This document shows, piece after piece, positions 9,053-17,295 of a DNA stretch of 64,000 bases. The notes under the pieces were generated by a model that was not told the DNA's origin, made no database searches, and was given only the letters and a program-made list of their open reading frames with translations. Source of the stretch: Streptomyces hygroscopicus (GTDB lineage: Bacteria > Actinomycetota > Actinomycetes > Streptomycetales > Streptomycetaceae); the NCBI GenBank assembly GCA_002021875.1, contig CP018627.1, positions 1,054,001-1,118,000 of the forward strand, in the 5' to 3' direction. A program made the position numbers and the translations under genes. Each line of letters starts with the position of its first letter. Positions within the stretch are counted from its first letter, which is position 1.

Positions 9053-10593
9053 CACTCACGGCGGCGGCGGTGCTCGCCGAGTCCGCGCTGCGGCGCCCGG
9101 ACCACCCCGCGCTCGTCTTCGGCTCGCAGCGCATCACCTACCGCGAGCTGTGGGACGCCACGCGGCGGTACGCCACCGTACTGCGCGACCACGGCATCGG
9201 TGCGGGCGACCGGGTGGCGCTGCTGCTGCCGAACACACCGCACTTCCCGATGGTGTACTACGGGGTGCTGGCGCTCGGCGCCGTGGCCGTCCCGGTGCAC
9301 GGTCTGCTGCGCGCCGACGAGATCGTTCATGTGCTGCGCGACTCGGAGTCGAAGGTACTGGTGTGCGGGGCGCCGATGCTGACCGAGGGCGCCAAGGGCG
9401 CGGAGGTGGCCGGGGTCCCGCTGATCACCGTTATGGAGGAGCACGACGGCGGCCGACCGCGCCTGGACGCCCTGGCCGAACACGCTGATCCGCTGGACCG
9501 CTGTGTGCCGCGCGAGCCCGGCGACCTCGCCGTGGTCCTGTACACCTCGGGCACCACCGGCCGGCCCAAGGGCGCGATGATCACCCAGTTCAACCTGGTG
9601 ATGAACGTGAGCACCACGATGCTCTCGCCCTTCGACCTCGGCCCCGACGATGTGCTGCTCGGCTGTCTGCCCCTGTTCCACACCTTCGGGCAGACCTGCG
9701 GGATGGGCACCACCTTCCTGGCGGGCGGCACGATGGTGCTGATGAGCCGGTTCGACGGCCCCCGGGCGCTGGACCTGATGGTCACCGAGGGGTGCACCGT
9801 CTTCATGGGGGTGCCCACCATGTTTCTGGCGCTGCTCGACGCCGCCGCCCAGAACCCCCGCCGCCCCGCCCTCGACCGCGCGTTCTCCGGGGGCTCGGCG
9901 CTTCCGGTGAAGGTGCTCGAGGACTTCCAGGAGGTCTTCGGCTGCCCGATCTACGAGGGGTACGGCCTGACCGAGGCGTCACCGGTGGTCGCCTACAACC
10001 AGAAGGCGTGGCCGCGTAAACCGGGGACGGTGGGGCGCCCGATCTGGGGCGTCGAGGCGGAGATCGCCGCGGCCGATGTGGAGGACCGCGTCGAGCTGCT
10101 GCCGACCGGCACGGTCGGTGAGATCGTCATCCGTGGCCACAATGTGATGGCCGGTTATCTCAACCGTCCGGAGGCCACGGCCGAGGTGCTGGTCGACGGG
10201 TGGTTCCGCTCGGGCGACCTCGGCACCAAGGACGCGGAAGGCTATCTCACCCTCGTGGACCGCAAGAAGGACCTGGTGGTGCGCGGCGGATACAACGTCT
10301 ACCCACGCGAGGTCGAGGACGTGCTCATGCGCCACCCGGACATCGCTCAGGTGGCCGTCATCGGACTGCCCGACGAGGTGTACGGCGAGGAGGTGTGCGC
10401 CGTGGTGCGGCCACGACCGGGGACGGCCCCGGACGCGGCCCTGGGCTCCGGCATCGTGGAGTGGGCCAGGGAGCGGCTCGCCGGACACAAGTACCCGCGC
10501 CGGGTGAAGTTCATCGACGCCTTCCCCCTGGGCCCCAGCGGCAAGGTACTCAAGCGTGAACTCGTCGGCCGCTTCACCACGGACCGTAATTAA
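9049..10593 (+). CDS. Acyl-CoA ligase, candidate 5-aminolevulinate-CoA ligase
   Basis: A 514-residue FadD-like acyl-CoA synthetase starting with GTG at 9049, inside the stop of the preceding gene (GTGA). The P-loop YTSGTTGRPKG is centred on K174; the hinge and C-terminal motifs RSGDLG, DLVVRGGYNVYPREVE and LGPSGKVLKREL are all intact, so CoA ligation is expected. In C5N pathways an acyl-CoA ligase of this kind (AsuD1, BafX) activates 5-aminolevulinate before intramolecular cyclisation. Linkage to ALAS and a second ligase supports that reading, but a fatty-acid substrate cannot be excluded from sequence alone. Confidence 0.78.
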   Translation: MTLTAAAVLAESALRRPDHPALVFGSQRITYRELWDATRRYATVLRDHGIGAGDRVALLLPNTPHFPMVYYGVLALGAVAVPVHGLLRADEIVHVLRDSESKVLVCGAPMLTEGAKGAEVAGVPLITVMEEHDGGRPRLDALAEHADPLDRCVPREPGDLAVVLYTSGTTGRPKGAMITQFNLVMNVSTTMLSPFDLGPDDVLLGCLPLFHTFGQTCGMGTTFLAGGTMVLMSRFDGPRALDLMVTEGCTVFMGVPTMFLALLDAAAQNPRRPALDRAFSGGSALPVKVLEDFQEVFGCPIYEGYGLTEASPVVAYNQKAWPRKPGTVGRPIWGVEAEIAAADVEDRVELLPTGTVGEIVIRGHNVMAGYLNRPEATAEVLVDGWFRSGDLGTKDAEGYLTLVDRKKDLVVRGGYNVYPREVEDVLMRHPDIAQVAVIGLPDEVYGEEVCAVVRPRPGTAPDAALGSGIVEWARERLAGHKYPRRVKFIDAFPLGPSGKVLKRELVGRFTTDRN

Positions 10594-10696
10594 TTGTCGT
10601 CTCAAGGGAGTTCCTGCCGGATACCTTTACCCGCACCCGCGCGCTCCACCAGTATGGGCACTCGTCTCACTGCCGGTGACGCGAGGAGTCGCGAGG

Positions 10697-12526
10697 GTGA
10701 CCGACCAGCACGGAGCCGAGCCCGATGCCACCGCCGGGCAGCGGCCGTACGCCCAATTGTCCGACGCGGAACTCACCGAGCGCATCCACTCCGGGGCGCC
10801 CACCGCCCTCCCCGCCACGCAGCAGCTGCGGGAGCGCCACCTGCCGGCGGTGCTGTCCTACGCCCGGCTCTGCGCCAGGACCCGGACCGACGCCGACCAG
10901 CTCGCCGACCTGTCCTTCGGCCTCGCCGCGCAGGAGACCTGTCGCGGTATCGATCCCTGGGGACCGTGGCGGCACCATCTGCTGCTGCTCGTCCAGCGGG
11001 TGGCCGCCACCTGGGCGGAGGGCAACCGGGCGGAGAGGCTGGACCCCACGTTCGCCGAGTGGCTCGGCCGCTCCGGTATCACCGCGGACCGCCAGGCCGG
11101 ACACCGGAGGGCGCGGGAGCGTTCGGCCATGCTCGGTGGCTTCCTCAGCCTCTCGGCACGCACCCGTGATGTCCTGTGGTACAGCGTGGTGGACGAGGAT
11201 CCAGACACGGCGGTGGCCACCTTCGCGGGGCTGGCGCCGCACACCGTTCCCACGCTCCGGGAGACGGCACGGGGCGCCCTGCGCGAGGCGTGGCTGCGGA
11301 CCCATCTGGAGCGTGGCGGCGAGCAGACCTGTCAGGGGTTCCGGGGCCTCATCGAGGCCGCGGTACGGCCGGACAACCCCCGGCGCTGCGACGACCTGGA
11401 CCGCCATCTGTCCACCTGCCCGTCGTGTGCCGGGGTGTACGGCGACCTGATACGGATGGACGGGGATCCCCGGACCGTAATCGCCGACGGGCTCCTGGGG
11501 TGGGGCGGGGCAGCCTATGTCACGGCGGGACCGGTCGGCGGACTGCCCTCGGTGGGATCGGCGACGCCGAAGCCCGCGCAACCGCGGCAGCCGGACCCGC
11601 CCCTGGTCCCCGCTCCCCCGCCGCCGTATCCCCCCGCCGAGACCGCGGAGGGCGCGATGGTCGCGGGGGCCGCCGGAGTCACGGGGGTCGCTGAGGGCGC
11701 GGGCATCGCGCCGGACGTGCCGAACATGCCGATGGACGGTGGATCCGCGGGCCGGTGGCGCCGACCGGCCTGGACGGGCTCCCGGCCGCCCGCGACGACC
11801 GCGCTGATCGCGGTGGCGGCCGTGGCGGCGGTGGCCGCCACGGTCGCCGTCCTGGTGTCCGGCGGGGACGACATGACCCCGGCCGGTCGCACGAACACAC
11901 CTCCGCCCGCGTCCGCCACCCCTTCGGCTCCTTCGGCTCGGCCGACGACGGATTCGCCGGCTCCGACGAAACGGCCACAGCGCCCGCCGAACCCCGGTGG
12001 CATGACCGAACCGCCCACGACCGCCCCCGCCACACCTCCCCCGAGCACCGCGCCGCCGCCCGACGCCCCGATTCCGGGCGACACCTACACGGCGGTGATC
12101 AACGCCGATTCCGGGCTCTGTCTGGACATCCGCGACCAGCGGCTGGAGAAGCGCACAGACGCCGTCCTGGCCCAGTGCGCCGGGACCGACACCCAGCGGT
12201 GGCGGCTGGACTCCGAGGGGCTGCTGCACACCGAGGCCGACCCCGACTTCTGCCTGGACTCGCGTGGGGACACCGACCGGGGTGTCGGCATCTGGCCGTG
12301 CTCCTCCGCCGAGGGCGACAACGGCGAGAACCTGCGGTTCGTGGTCGACCGCCAAGGGTTGATACGCCCTCATATCGCACCCGACTTCGCCGTCACCCCG
12401 GGCGACGACCCCGACAGCCAGGTCGAGCTCCGCTCGGCCGACGACCGGAACGACCAGCGGTGGACCGCCGGCCACGCCGACGCCTCGGCCGATGTTTCCG
12501 TATCGGGGCCCGCCCCGGCGCGGTGA
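10697..12526 (+). CDS. Sigma-like / zinc-finger / transmembrane / ricin-lectin fusion protein
   Basis: A 609-residue protein starting with GTG at 10697, eight bases after GAGGAG. Residues about 15-200 resemble an ECF-type sigma factor: a region-2-like stretch with RHLPAVLSYARLC and a region-4-like stretch with FLSLSARTRDVLW. A ZAS-like zinc motif HLSTCPSC follows at about 236-243. Next come a Pro-rich linker, one transmembrane helix (about 368-390, Ala/Val-rich), a Thr/Pro-rich spacer and a ricin-type beta-trefoil (about 462-600) with QRW repeats. The predicted topology puts the sigma-like part in the cytoplasm and the sugar-binding trefoil outside. Such fusions occur in Streptomyces and may couple polysaccharide sensing to transcription; that is inference. 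Confidence 0.8.
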   Translation: MTDQHGAEPDATAGQRPYAQLSDAELTERIHSGAPTALPATQQLRERHLPAVLSYARLCARTRTDADQLADLSFGLAAQETCRGIDPWGPWRHHLLLLVQRVAATWAEGNRAERLDPTFAEWLGRSGITADRQAGHRRARERSAMLGGFLSLSARTRDVLWYSVVDEDPDTAVATFAGLAPHTVPTLRETARGALREAWLRTHLERGGEQTCQGFRGLIEAAVRPDNPRRCDDLDRHLSTCPSCAGVYGDLIRMDGDPRTVIADGLLGWGGAAYVTAGPVGGLPSVGSATPKPAQPRQPDPPLVPAPPPPYPPAETAEGAMVAGAAGVTGVAEGAGIAPDVPNMPMDGGSAGRWRRPAWTGSRPPATTALIAVAAVAAVAATVAVLVSGGDDMTPAGRTNTPPPASATPSAPSARPTTDSPAPTKRPQRPPNPGGMTEPPTTAPATPPPSTAPPPDAPIPGDTYTAVINADSGLCLDIRDQRLEKRTDAVLAQCAGTDTQRWRLDSEGLLHTEADPDFCLDSRGDTDRGVGIWPCSSAEGDNGENLRFVVDRQGLIRPHIAPDFAVTPGDDPDSQVELRSADDRNDQRWTAGHADASADVSVSGPAPAR

Positions 12527-12553
12527 CCGTCATCGGCCTCCGCATTGCCGCCC

Positions 12554-12736
12554 TCAGACCACGGTGCTCCCGGCCTCCGTGGCGCGGCGGAAGAGGGCTG
12601 CCCACAGGAACGGCTCCCCGAACAGCGGGGAGTCGGACGGTTCGTCGTGCATGCGGCGCAGCTCGAAGGCCGCCGAGGGGCCGGCGACACCGACCCCTCG
12701 GCGACTTCCTCATAGTCGTCCCCGCCGGTCAGCAGG
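12554..12736 (-). pseudogene. Possible remnant of a decayed gene
   Basis: Between the convergent genes at 12526 and 12737 the minus strand holds coding-like sequence in two frames. One frame reads DLLTGGDDYEEVAEG and then degrades. A second frame, just after a TGA, reads AFELRRMHDEPSDSPL and continues FGEPFLWAALFRRATEAG to a stop at 12554. Together they look like the C-terminal end of a larger gene broken by a frameshift. I cannot name the family with confidence. A hairpin (12614-12632) inside it may now act as the terminator for the convergent genes. Confidence 0.3.
12614..12632. terminator. Hairpin between convergent genes
   Basis: Inverted repeat CTCCCCG-AACAG-CGGGGAG, located between the ends of the convergent lectin-fusion gene (12526) and esterase gene (12737). 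Its position fits a shared terminator, though the stem is short. Confidence 0.4.
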
Positions 12737-13720
12737 TCAGCCGGCGTCCAGGCCGAAGAAGGTGATGACCCGTGCGGCCATGCCGGCGGCCGGGAGGGAG
12801 TGTCCTGTGCCCTGAACGCTGATCGCCTCGACGGGGGCCTGGTTGCCCGTGGCGCCGTAGCGGGTGCGGGTCCAGGTGGGTTGCGGACGGTCCGTGAGGA
12901 CGGGGGTCTGGCTCACCCCGAGCACGTTGGTCCACTGCTTGATCTCTTCGCCGAAGTTCGGATAGCGCAGGGTGCCGTCATCGGTGCCGTGCCACAGTTG
13001 CATCCTCGGCCGGGCGCCCTGGTATCCGGGGTAGGCCCCGCGCGCGAGGTCGCCCCACGCCTGCGGTGTCTTGGTGATGGTGCCGTTGGCGCAGGCGCTG
13101 TTCCAGCCGGATCCGTCGGTGGTGGCGAAGCAGCCGAAGGGCACGCCCGCGAACGCCGCGCCCGCCTTGAACACATCCGGGTAGTCGCCCAGCAGGACGT
13201 TGGTCATCATGGCGCCCGATGAGGCGCCGGTGACATAGACCCGGTTGGGGTCGGCGTTGTGGCGCTGCTGGGCGTAGCGGACCATCGACACGATGCCCAC
13301 CGGGTCGCTGCCGCCGTCGTGGCGCAGTGCCTGCGGGGAGGAGACGTCGAAGCAGGCGCCGCTTCTGGTGGCGGACGGATAGATGACGATGAAGCCGTAA
13401 CGGTCCGCCAGGGAGGCGAACTCGGTGCCGGAGTAGAACGCGGGCCCCGAGCCGGTGCAGTAGTGCACCGCCACGAGGACGGCCGGCCGTGCCGCGACGT
13501 TGCTCGGCACGTACTCGTACATGCGGAGGTTGCTCGGGTTGGTGCCGAAGCCCGTGACCTCGGTGAGCGAGGCCGCCGCCGCGGGGGTCGGGGCCAGCAG
13601 GAACAGTGAGGCGAGCAGCGGCAGTACGCCGCCGAGTAACGCCGCGGCCATCGACCTCGGTGTCCTCCGGCGCCGTCCGAGTATGCGCGTGGTTCCCGCG
13701 GACGCGGGGGTGTGGTTCAT
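12737..13720 (-). CDS. Secreted CE1 / PHB-depolymerase-type esterase
   Basis: A 327-residue extracellular alpha/beta-hydrolase of the carbohydrate-esterase-1 / polyhydroxybutyrate depolymerase group. A long Sec-type signal peptide (Arg-rich start, hydrophobic core around LLGGVLPLLASLFLL, then TPAAAA) spans roughly residues 1-48. The catalytic Ser is in GASSGAMM, with a possible Asp near HGTDDGTLRY and the His in GTGHSLP close to the C-terminus. The ATG at 13720 follows AGGAAGGA. It starts 58 bp after the SGNH hydrolase gene on the same strand, so both likely share the CebR-controlled promoter. Acetylxylan or feruloyl esterase activity fits that regulation better than PHB degradation. Confidence 0.85.
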   Translation of the reverse strand: MNHTPASAGTTRILGRRRRTPRSMAAALLGGVLPLLASLFLLAPTPAAAASLTEVTGFGTNPSNLRMYEYVPSNVAARPAVLVAVHYCTGSGPAFYSGTEFASLADRYGFIVIYPSATRSGACFDVSSPQALRHDGGSDPVGIVSMVRYAQQRHNADPNRVYVTGASSGAMMTNVLLGDYPDVFKAGAAFAGVPFGCFATTDGSGWNSACANGTITKTPQAWGDLARGAYPGYQGARPRMQLWHGTDDGTLRYPNFGEEIKQWTNVLGVSQTPVLTDRPQPTWTRTRYGATGNQAPVEAISVQGTGHSLPAAGMAARVITFFGLDAG

Positions 13721-13778
13721 GCGGCTGTCCTTCCTGGACTGAGACGGTGAAGGGGGCGGCTCATGCCCCTTATGCGGC

Positions 13779-14582
13779 TCATGCCGCCCGTGCGGCCGAC
13801 CCGTTGCCATACGCCGTGGACCCGGCGTTGGTGGACGAGGGGGTGGTGGACGAGGGGGTGGTGGACGAGGGGGTGCCGATGCTGCCCGGCACCGACAGCA
13901 GTGCCCTCCACCAGACGTCGGCCATCTTGTCGTAGCCACCGGCGTTCGGATGCACCCCGTCGGCCAGATCCGCGGGCGTCAATGCCCTGTACATGTCAAT
14001 CAGATGGACACGCTTGCCCGCGTTGACCTTGCTCTGCACGATGCCGGGGATCGCCGCGTTGTAGGCCCGCACGGTCGAGTCCCAGGAGCCCAGCGGGGTG
14101 ATGGTGGCGACGAAGAGTTCCGCGTTCGGCGCCTGGGCGGTGACGTGGTCGATCAGGGTGGAGAGTCGGGCGGGCGCCCCGGCGGGGTCGCTGCCGTAGA
14201 TGTCGTTGGTGCCGATGTGCAGCAGGATGGTGTGCGGGTTCTGGGCGCGGAGCCAGTTGACGACGTTGTCGTCGATCTGCTGGATCGTCCAGCCCGAGTG
14301 CCCCTCATGGTCGTGATCGCCCAGACCCGCCGGGCCGTTGAAGAGCGAGCCGACGAGATCGACCTTGTAACGGCCCGCCGCGAACTTCTGCCACAGGCCG
14401 ACTCGGTAGCCGCCCGGAACGTTGAACCCGTCGGTGATCGAGTCACCCAGCGGCATGACCTTCACCCCGCCATTGGACTCGGCGCGGGCCGTACCGGCGC
14501 CGAGCGGGACGAGCACGGCGAAGACGGCGAGGAACACGAGTAAGGGGATCAGGCCGGCGAGCGGATGTCTGGTGCGTGTCAT
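13779..14582 (-). CDS. Secreted SGNH/GDSL hydrolase
   Basis: A 267-residue secreted esterase. It has a signal peptide with a Leu/Val-rich core (residues about 8-32, ending GTARA), block I GDSIT with the nucleophile Ser, block III GTNDIYG, and block V DGVHPN with Asp and His. The C-terminus is a low-complexity Ser/Thr/Pro tail built from a tandem SSTTP repeat (a 15-bp DNA repeat near 13832-13876). The ATG at 14582 follows AAAGGAAAG; upstream methionines in the same frame are not used because they precede the signal peptide. A perfect CebR box lies 88 bp upstream. The likely role is removal of acetyl groups from plant cell-wall polysaccharide. Confidence 0.88.
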   Translation of the reverse strand: MTRTRHPLAGLIPLLVFLAVFAVLVPLGAGTARAESNGGVKVMPLGDSITDGFNVPGGYRVGLWQKFAAGRYKVDLVGSLFNGPAGLGDHDHEGHSGWTIQQIDDNVVNWLRAQNPHTILLHIGTNDIYGSDPAGAPARLSTLIDHVTAQAPNAELFVATITPLGSWDSTVRAYNAAIPGIVQSKVNAGKRVHLIDMYRALTPADLADGVHPNAGGYDKMADVWWRALLSVPGSIGTPSSTTPSSTTPSSTNAGSTAYGNGSAARAA

Positions 14583-14670
14583 GGGCTTTCCTTTCGGCGG
14601 TCCAGGCGGTCCATGAGGTCCATGAGGTCCATGAGGTTCGGTCCATGAGTCATGGGAGCCGGCGGAGTCA

Positions 14671-14684
14671 TGGGAGCGCTCCCA
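14671..14684. promoter_or_regulatory. CebR box (cellobiose repressor operator)
   Basis: The 14-bp perfect palindrome TGGGAGCGCTCCCA, identical to the consensus operator of the LacI-family repressor CebR in Streptomyces, which releases DNA on binding cello-oligosaccharides. It is 88 bp before the SGNH hydrolase start and would place that gene and the downstream CE1 esterase in the cellulose/hemicellulose regulon. Confidence 0.88.
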
Positions 14685-14747
14685 TATCGGTGTAGGGCAC
14701 CACTCCCCCACCGTCAACCCCTCGCGTCCGCCCAGCCCTCGCGTCCG

Positions 14748-15260
14748 CTACGGCTGAACGGCGATCCGCCGGTGGAAGCAGACCCGGTGCCGCCCGGGGC
14801 CGTCGTAGTCGCTGTGCACGGGAACGCCGCCGATCTCCTGATCGCCCGGTTCGACGGTGAACCCCATGGCTCGGTGGAAGGCCACGGATCCGGTGTTCGC
14901 GGGCGAGGTGATGGCGCGCACCTCCCGGCGGCCCGCCTCGGCGGCGCGCTGGAAGAAGGCCGTGTAGAGCCTGCCGCCCACGCCCTGCCCGCGCAGTTGG
15001 GGGTCGACCCCGACGAAGTGGATGTACGCCTCGTCGTCGTTGTCCGCGGCGTGGAAGCCCACGAGGAACGCCTTGATCCCGTCCCCGTCCTCCAGCACCA
15101 GGCTGGTGCCGGAGAAGAACTGCAGAAACAGCCTGGGCACCAGCAGCGACAGCTCGCGCGCCTGCTCGGGGGTGCGTGAGTCGCCCCACCAGCTCCGCAC
15201 GCACTCGACGATGGTCCCGTGGTCGGAGACATGGGCCCGGCGCAGTGTCATCTCGCTCAT
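14748..15260 (-). CDS. GNAT family N-acetyltransferase
   Basis: A 170-residue protein that transfers an acetyl group from acetyl-CoA to an unknown amine. The acetyl-CoA-binding motif A is visible as QLRGQGVGGRLY, preceded by the beta-strand IHFVGVDP, and the C-terminal half has the usual SPANTGSVAFHRAMGF element. The ATG at 15260 (MSEMTLRRAHV) is preferred to the longer frame because it puts the first beta-strand at the usual place. It is a single gene on the minus strand, separate from the esterases by the CebR region. The substrate cannot be predicted. Confidence 0.85.
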   Translation of the reverse strand: MSEMTLRRAHVSDHGTIVECVRSWWGDSRTPEQARELSLLVPRLFLQFFSGTSLVLEDGDGIKAFLVGFHAADNDDEAYIHFVGVDPQLRGQGVGGRLYTAFFQRAAEAGRREVRAITSPANTGSVAFHRAMGFTVEPGDQEIGGVPVHSDYDGPGRHRVCFHRRIAVQP

Positions 15261-15416
15261 ACCGCACCAGACTAGTCGGGCAGGCCCCGAGCGGGCTGAA
15301 CCAGGCTTCCGCGGGGGCTCGTTCACCTACGGGTGGTCGGCGCGAGCGGACGCCTTCCCCTCATCACCGCGCCGGATCGGTGCGGCGCGGTGATGAGGCC
15401 GGAAGAGCGGCGGACG

Positions 15417-16865
15417 TCAGAGGGCCGTCATGACGTGCTTGACGCGGGTGTAGTCCTCGAAGCCGTACGCGGAGAGGTCCTTGCCGTAGCCGGACTTCTT
15501 GTAGCCGCCGTGCGGCATCTCGGCGGCGAGGATCATATGGGTGTTGATCCATACGCAGCCGAAGTCCAGTGCCTTGGACATCCGCATCGCGCGGGCGTGG
15601 TCCTTGGTCCACACCGACGAGGCGAGGGCGAACTCCACGCCGTTGGCGTACGCGACGGCCTGAGCCTCGTCACGGAACGGCTGGACGGTGATGACCGGGC
15701 CGAAGACCTCGTTCTGGATGATCTCGTCGTCCTGCTTGAGTCCGGAGACCACGGTGGGCGCGTAGAAGAAGCCCTTGTCGCCGACCCGGTGGCCGCCCGT
15801 CTCCACCGTGGCGTGTGCGGGCAGCCGCTCGATGAAGCCGGAGACCTGGGCGAGTTGGCCCGCGTTGTTCAACGGCCCGTACAGCACCTCCTCGTCGTCG
15901 ATGCCACCGCCCGTCCTGGTCGCGGCGGCGGCCTTGGCGAGCGCGGTCACGAACGCGTCGTGGACCGACTCGTGGACCAGGACCCGGGTGGCCGCGGTGC
16001 AGTCCTGTCCGGCGTTGAAGAATCCGGCGAGGGAGACGCCCTCCACGGCCTCCGCGATATCGGCGTCCTCGAAGACCACCGCCGGGGCCTTGCCGCCCAG
16101 TTCCAGATGGACCCGTTTGATGTCCTTCGAGGCCGACGCGGCGACCTGCATGCCCGCGCGCACCGAGCCGGTGATGGCCGCCATCGCCGGGGTGGGGTGC
16201 TCGACCATCAGCCGGCCGGTCTCGCGGTCGCCGCACACCACGTTGAAGATACCGGCCGGGAGGCCCATCTCCTTGAGGATGTCGCCGATGATGCCCGCGA
16301 GCAGCACGGTGGAGGCGGGGGTGGTGTCCGACGGCTTGAGGACGACGGTGTTGCCCGCGGCGAGAGCCGGGGCGAACTTCCAGACGCCCATCATCAGCGG
16401 GTAGTTCCACGGCGCGACCTGCGCGCACACCCCGATCGGCTCGCGCCGGATGATCGAGGTCAGGCCCTCCATGTACTCGCCCGCCGACCGGCCCTCCAGC
16501 AGCCGCGCGGCACCGGCGAAGAACCGGAGCTGGTCGACGATCGGGGCGATCTCCTCGGTGAGGGTGAGGGCGCGCGGCTTTCCGGTGTTGCGGCACTCCG
16601 CGTCCGCGATCTCCTCCGCCCGGGCCTCGACCGCGTCCGCGATCCTCAGCAGCAGCCTCTGCCGGGTGGACGGGGTGGCGTCGCGCCAGACGGGGAAGGC
16701 CGCCGCGGCGGCGGCCATCGCGGCGTCGACGTCGGCGGCGCCCGACAGGGGCGAGGACGCGTACACCTCGCCCGTGACGGGGTCGGTGACCTCCAGGCGG
16801 CGGCCGTCGGCGGCGTCGGTGTAGGTGCCGTCGATGTGGTTGCGCAGGACGAGAAGCTCGCTCAT
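15417..16865 (-). CDS. NAD-dependent aldehyde dehydrogenase (aminobutyraldehyde type)
   Basis: A 482-residue aldehyde dehydrogenase, closest by eye to gamma-aminobutyraldehyde/betaine-aldehyde enzymes. Key elements are PWNYPL, KPSDTTP, the catalytic Glu in LELGGKAP and the nucleophile Cys in NAGQDCTAATRV; the C-terminal PHGGYKKSGYGKDLS is typical of aminobutyraldehyde dehydrogenases. It is the last gene of a leftward operon (19497-20459 to here) and its ATG overlaps the stop of the NTF2-like gene. In that setting it would oxidise an amino-aldehyde released from a guanidino or amine compound to the acid. The exact substrate is inference. Confidence 0.88.
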   Translation of the reverse strand: MSELLVLRNHIDGTYTDAADGRRLEVTDPVTGEVYASSPLSGAADVDAAMAAAAAAFPVWRDATPSTRQRLLLRIADAVEARAEEIADAECRNTGKPRALTLTEEIAPIVDQLRFFAGAARLLEGRSAGEYMEGLTSIIRREPIGVCAQVAPWNYPLMMGVWKFAPALAAGNTVVLKPSDTTPASTVLLAGIIGDILKEMGLPAGIFNVVCGDRETGRLMVEHPTPAMAAITGSVRAGMQVAASASKDIKRVHLELGGKAPAVVFEDADIAEAVEGVSLAGFFNAGQDCTAATRVLVHESVHDAFVTALAKAAAATRTGGGIDDEEVLYGPLNNAGQLAQVSGFIERLPAHATVETGGHRVGDKGFFYAPTVVSGLKQDDEIIQNEVFGPVITVQPFRDEAQAVAYANGVEFALASSVWTKDHARAMRMSKALDFGCVWINTHMILAAEMPHGGYKKSGYGKDLSAYGFEDYTRVKHVMTAL

Positions 16866-17269
16866 CGTTCCGTCTCCATGATCGTGCCGGGTGCTGCGGA
16901 GAGATGTTCGTGTACGGCCAGCCAGTGGCCATGGGTCTGACGGCGGAAGACGATGGTCTCGCGCTCGTGAGTGGTCTCCTCACCGGCCGTGGTGCTCACC
17001 GTGGTCTTCACCAGATGGGTGAACACCGCTGTGTCGCCGAGGAGTTGGACCAGTCGGTCGGTGGAGGCGCAGGCCAGGACGCGGAAGCCGTCCTCCGCGA
17101 CCCAGCGGTCCCACAGCGCCCGGTACTCCGCGGTGGAGGTGAGCCGTTCGGAGGTGGTGTGGAAGACGAACGTGGCGTCGGGTGCGAACGCCGCGAAGTA
17201 GTCGTCGAGGCGGCCTTCGCCGAACGCCGCCACCACGGCGTCGGCGGCCTGCAGAACCTCGTCGTTCAT
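16862..17269 (-). CDS. NTF2-like / SnoaL-fold small protein
   Basis: A 135-residue single-domain protein of the NTF2-like superfamily: an N-terminal helix (residues 3-30), then FAPDATFVFHTTSERL and a C-terminal sheet with ETIVFRRQTHGHWLAVHEHLS. Members act as isomerases, hydrolases or ketosteroid-like binding proteins, and some accompany aldehyde dehydrogenases in catabolic operons. The ATG at 17269 follows AAGGAGC. Its last codon overlaps the aldehyde dehydrogenase start (ATGA). I cannot assign a reaction. Confidence 0.78.
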   Translation of the reverse strand: MNDEVLQAADAVVAAFGEGRLDDYFAAFAPDATFVFHTTSERLTSTAEYRALWDRWVAEDGFRVLACASTDRLVQLLGDTAVFTHLVKTTVSTTAGEETTHERETIVFRRQTHGHWLAVHEHLSAAPGTIMETER

Positions 17270-17295
17270 GGGGTGGTGCTCCTTGCGTGGGTGGT

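Noticed and set aside
13832..13876. Tandem 15-bp repeats
   Set aside because: They encode the Ser/Thr/Pro linker-like tail of the SGNH hydrolase rather than a regulatory or mobile element.
14608..14640. Short direct repeats CCATGAGGT in three copies
   Set aside because: Unit and spacing are too short for a CRISPR array, and no spacers exist; it is a leader micro-repeat between the CebR box and the SGNH gene.
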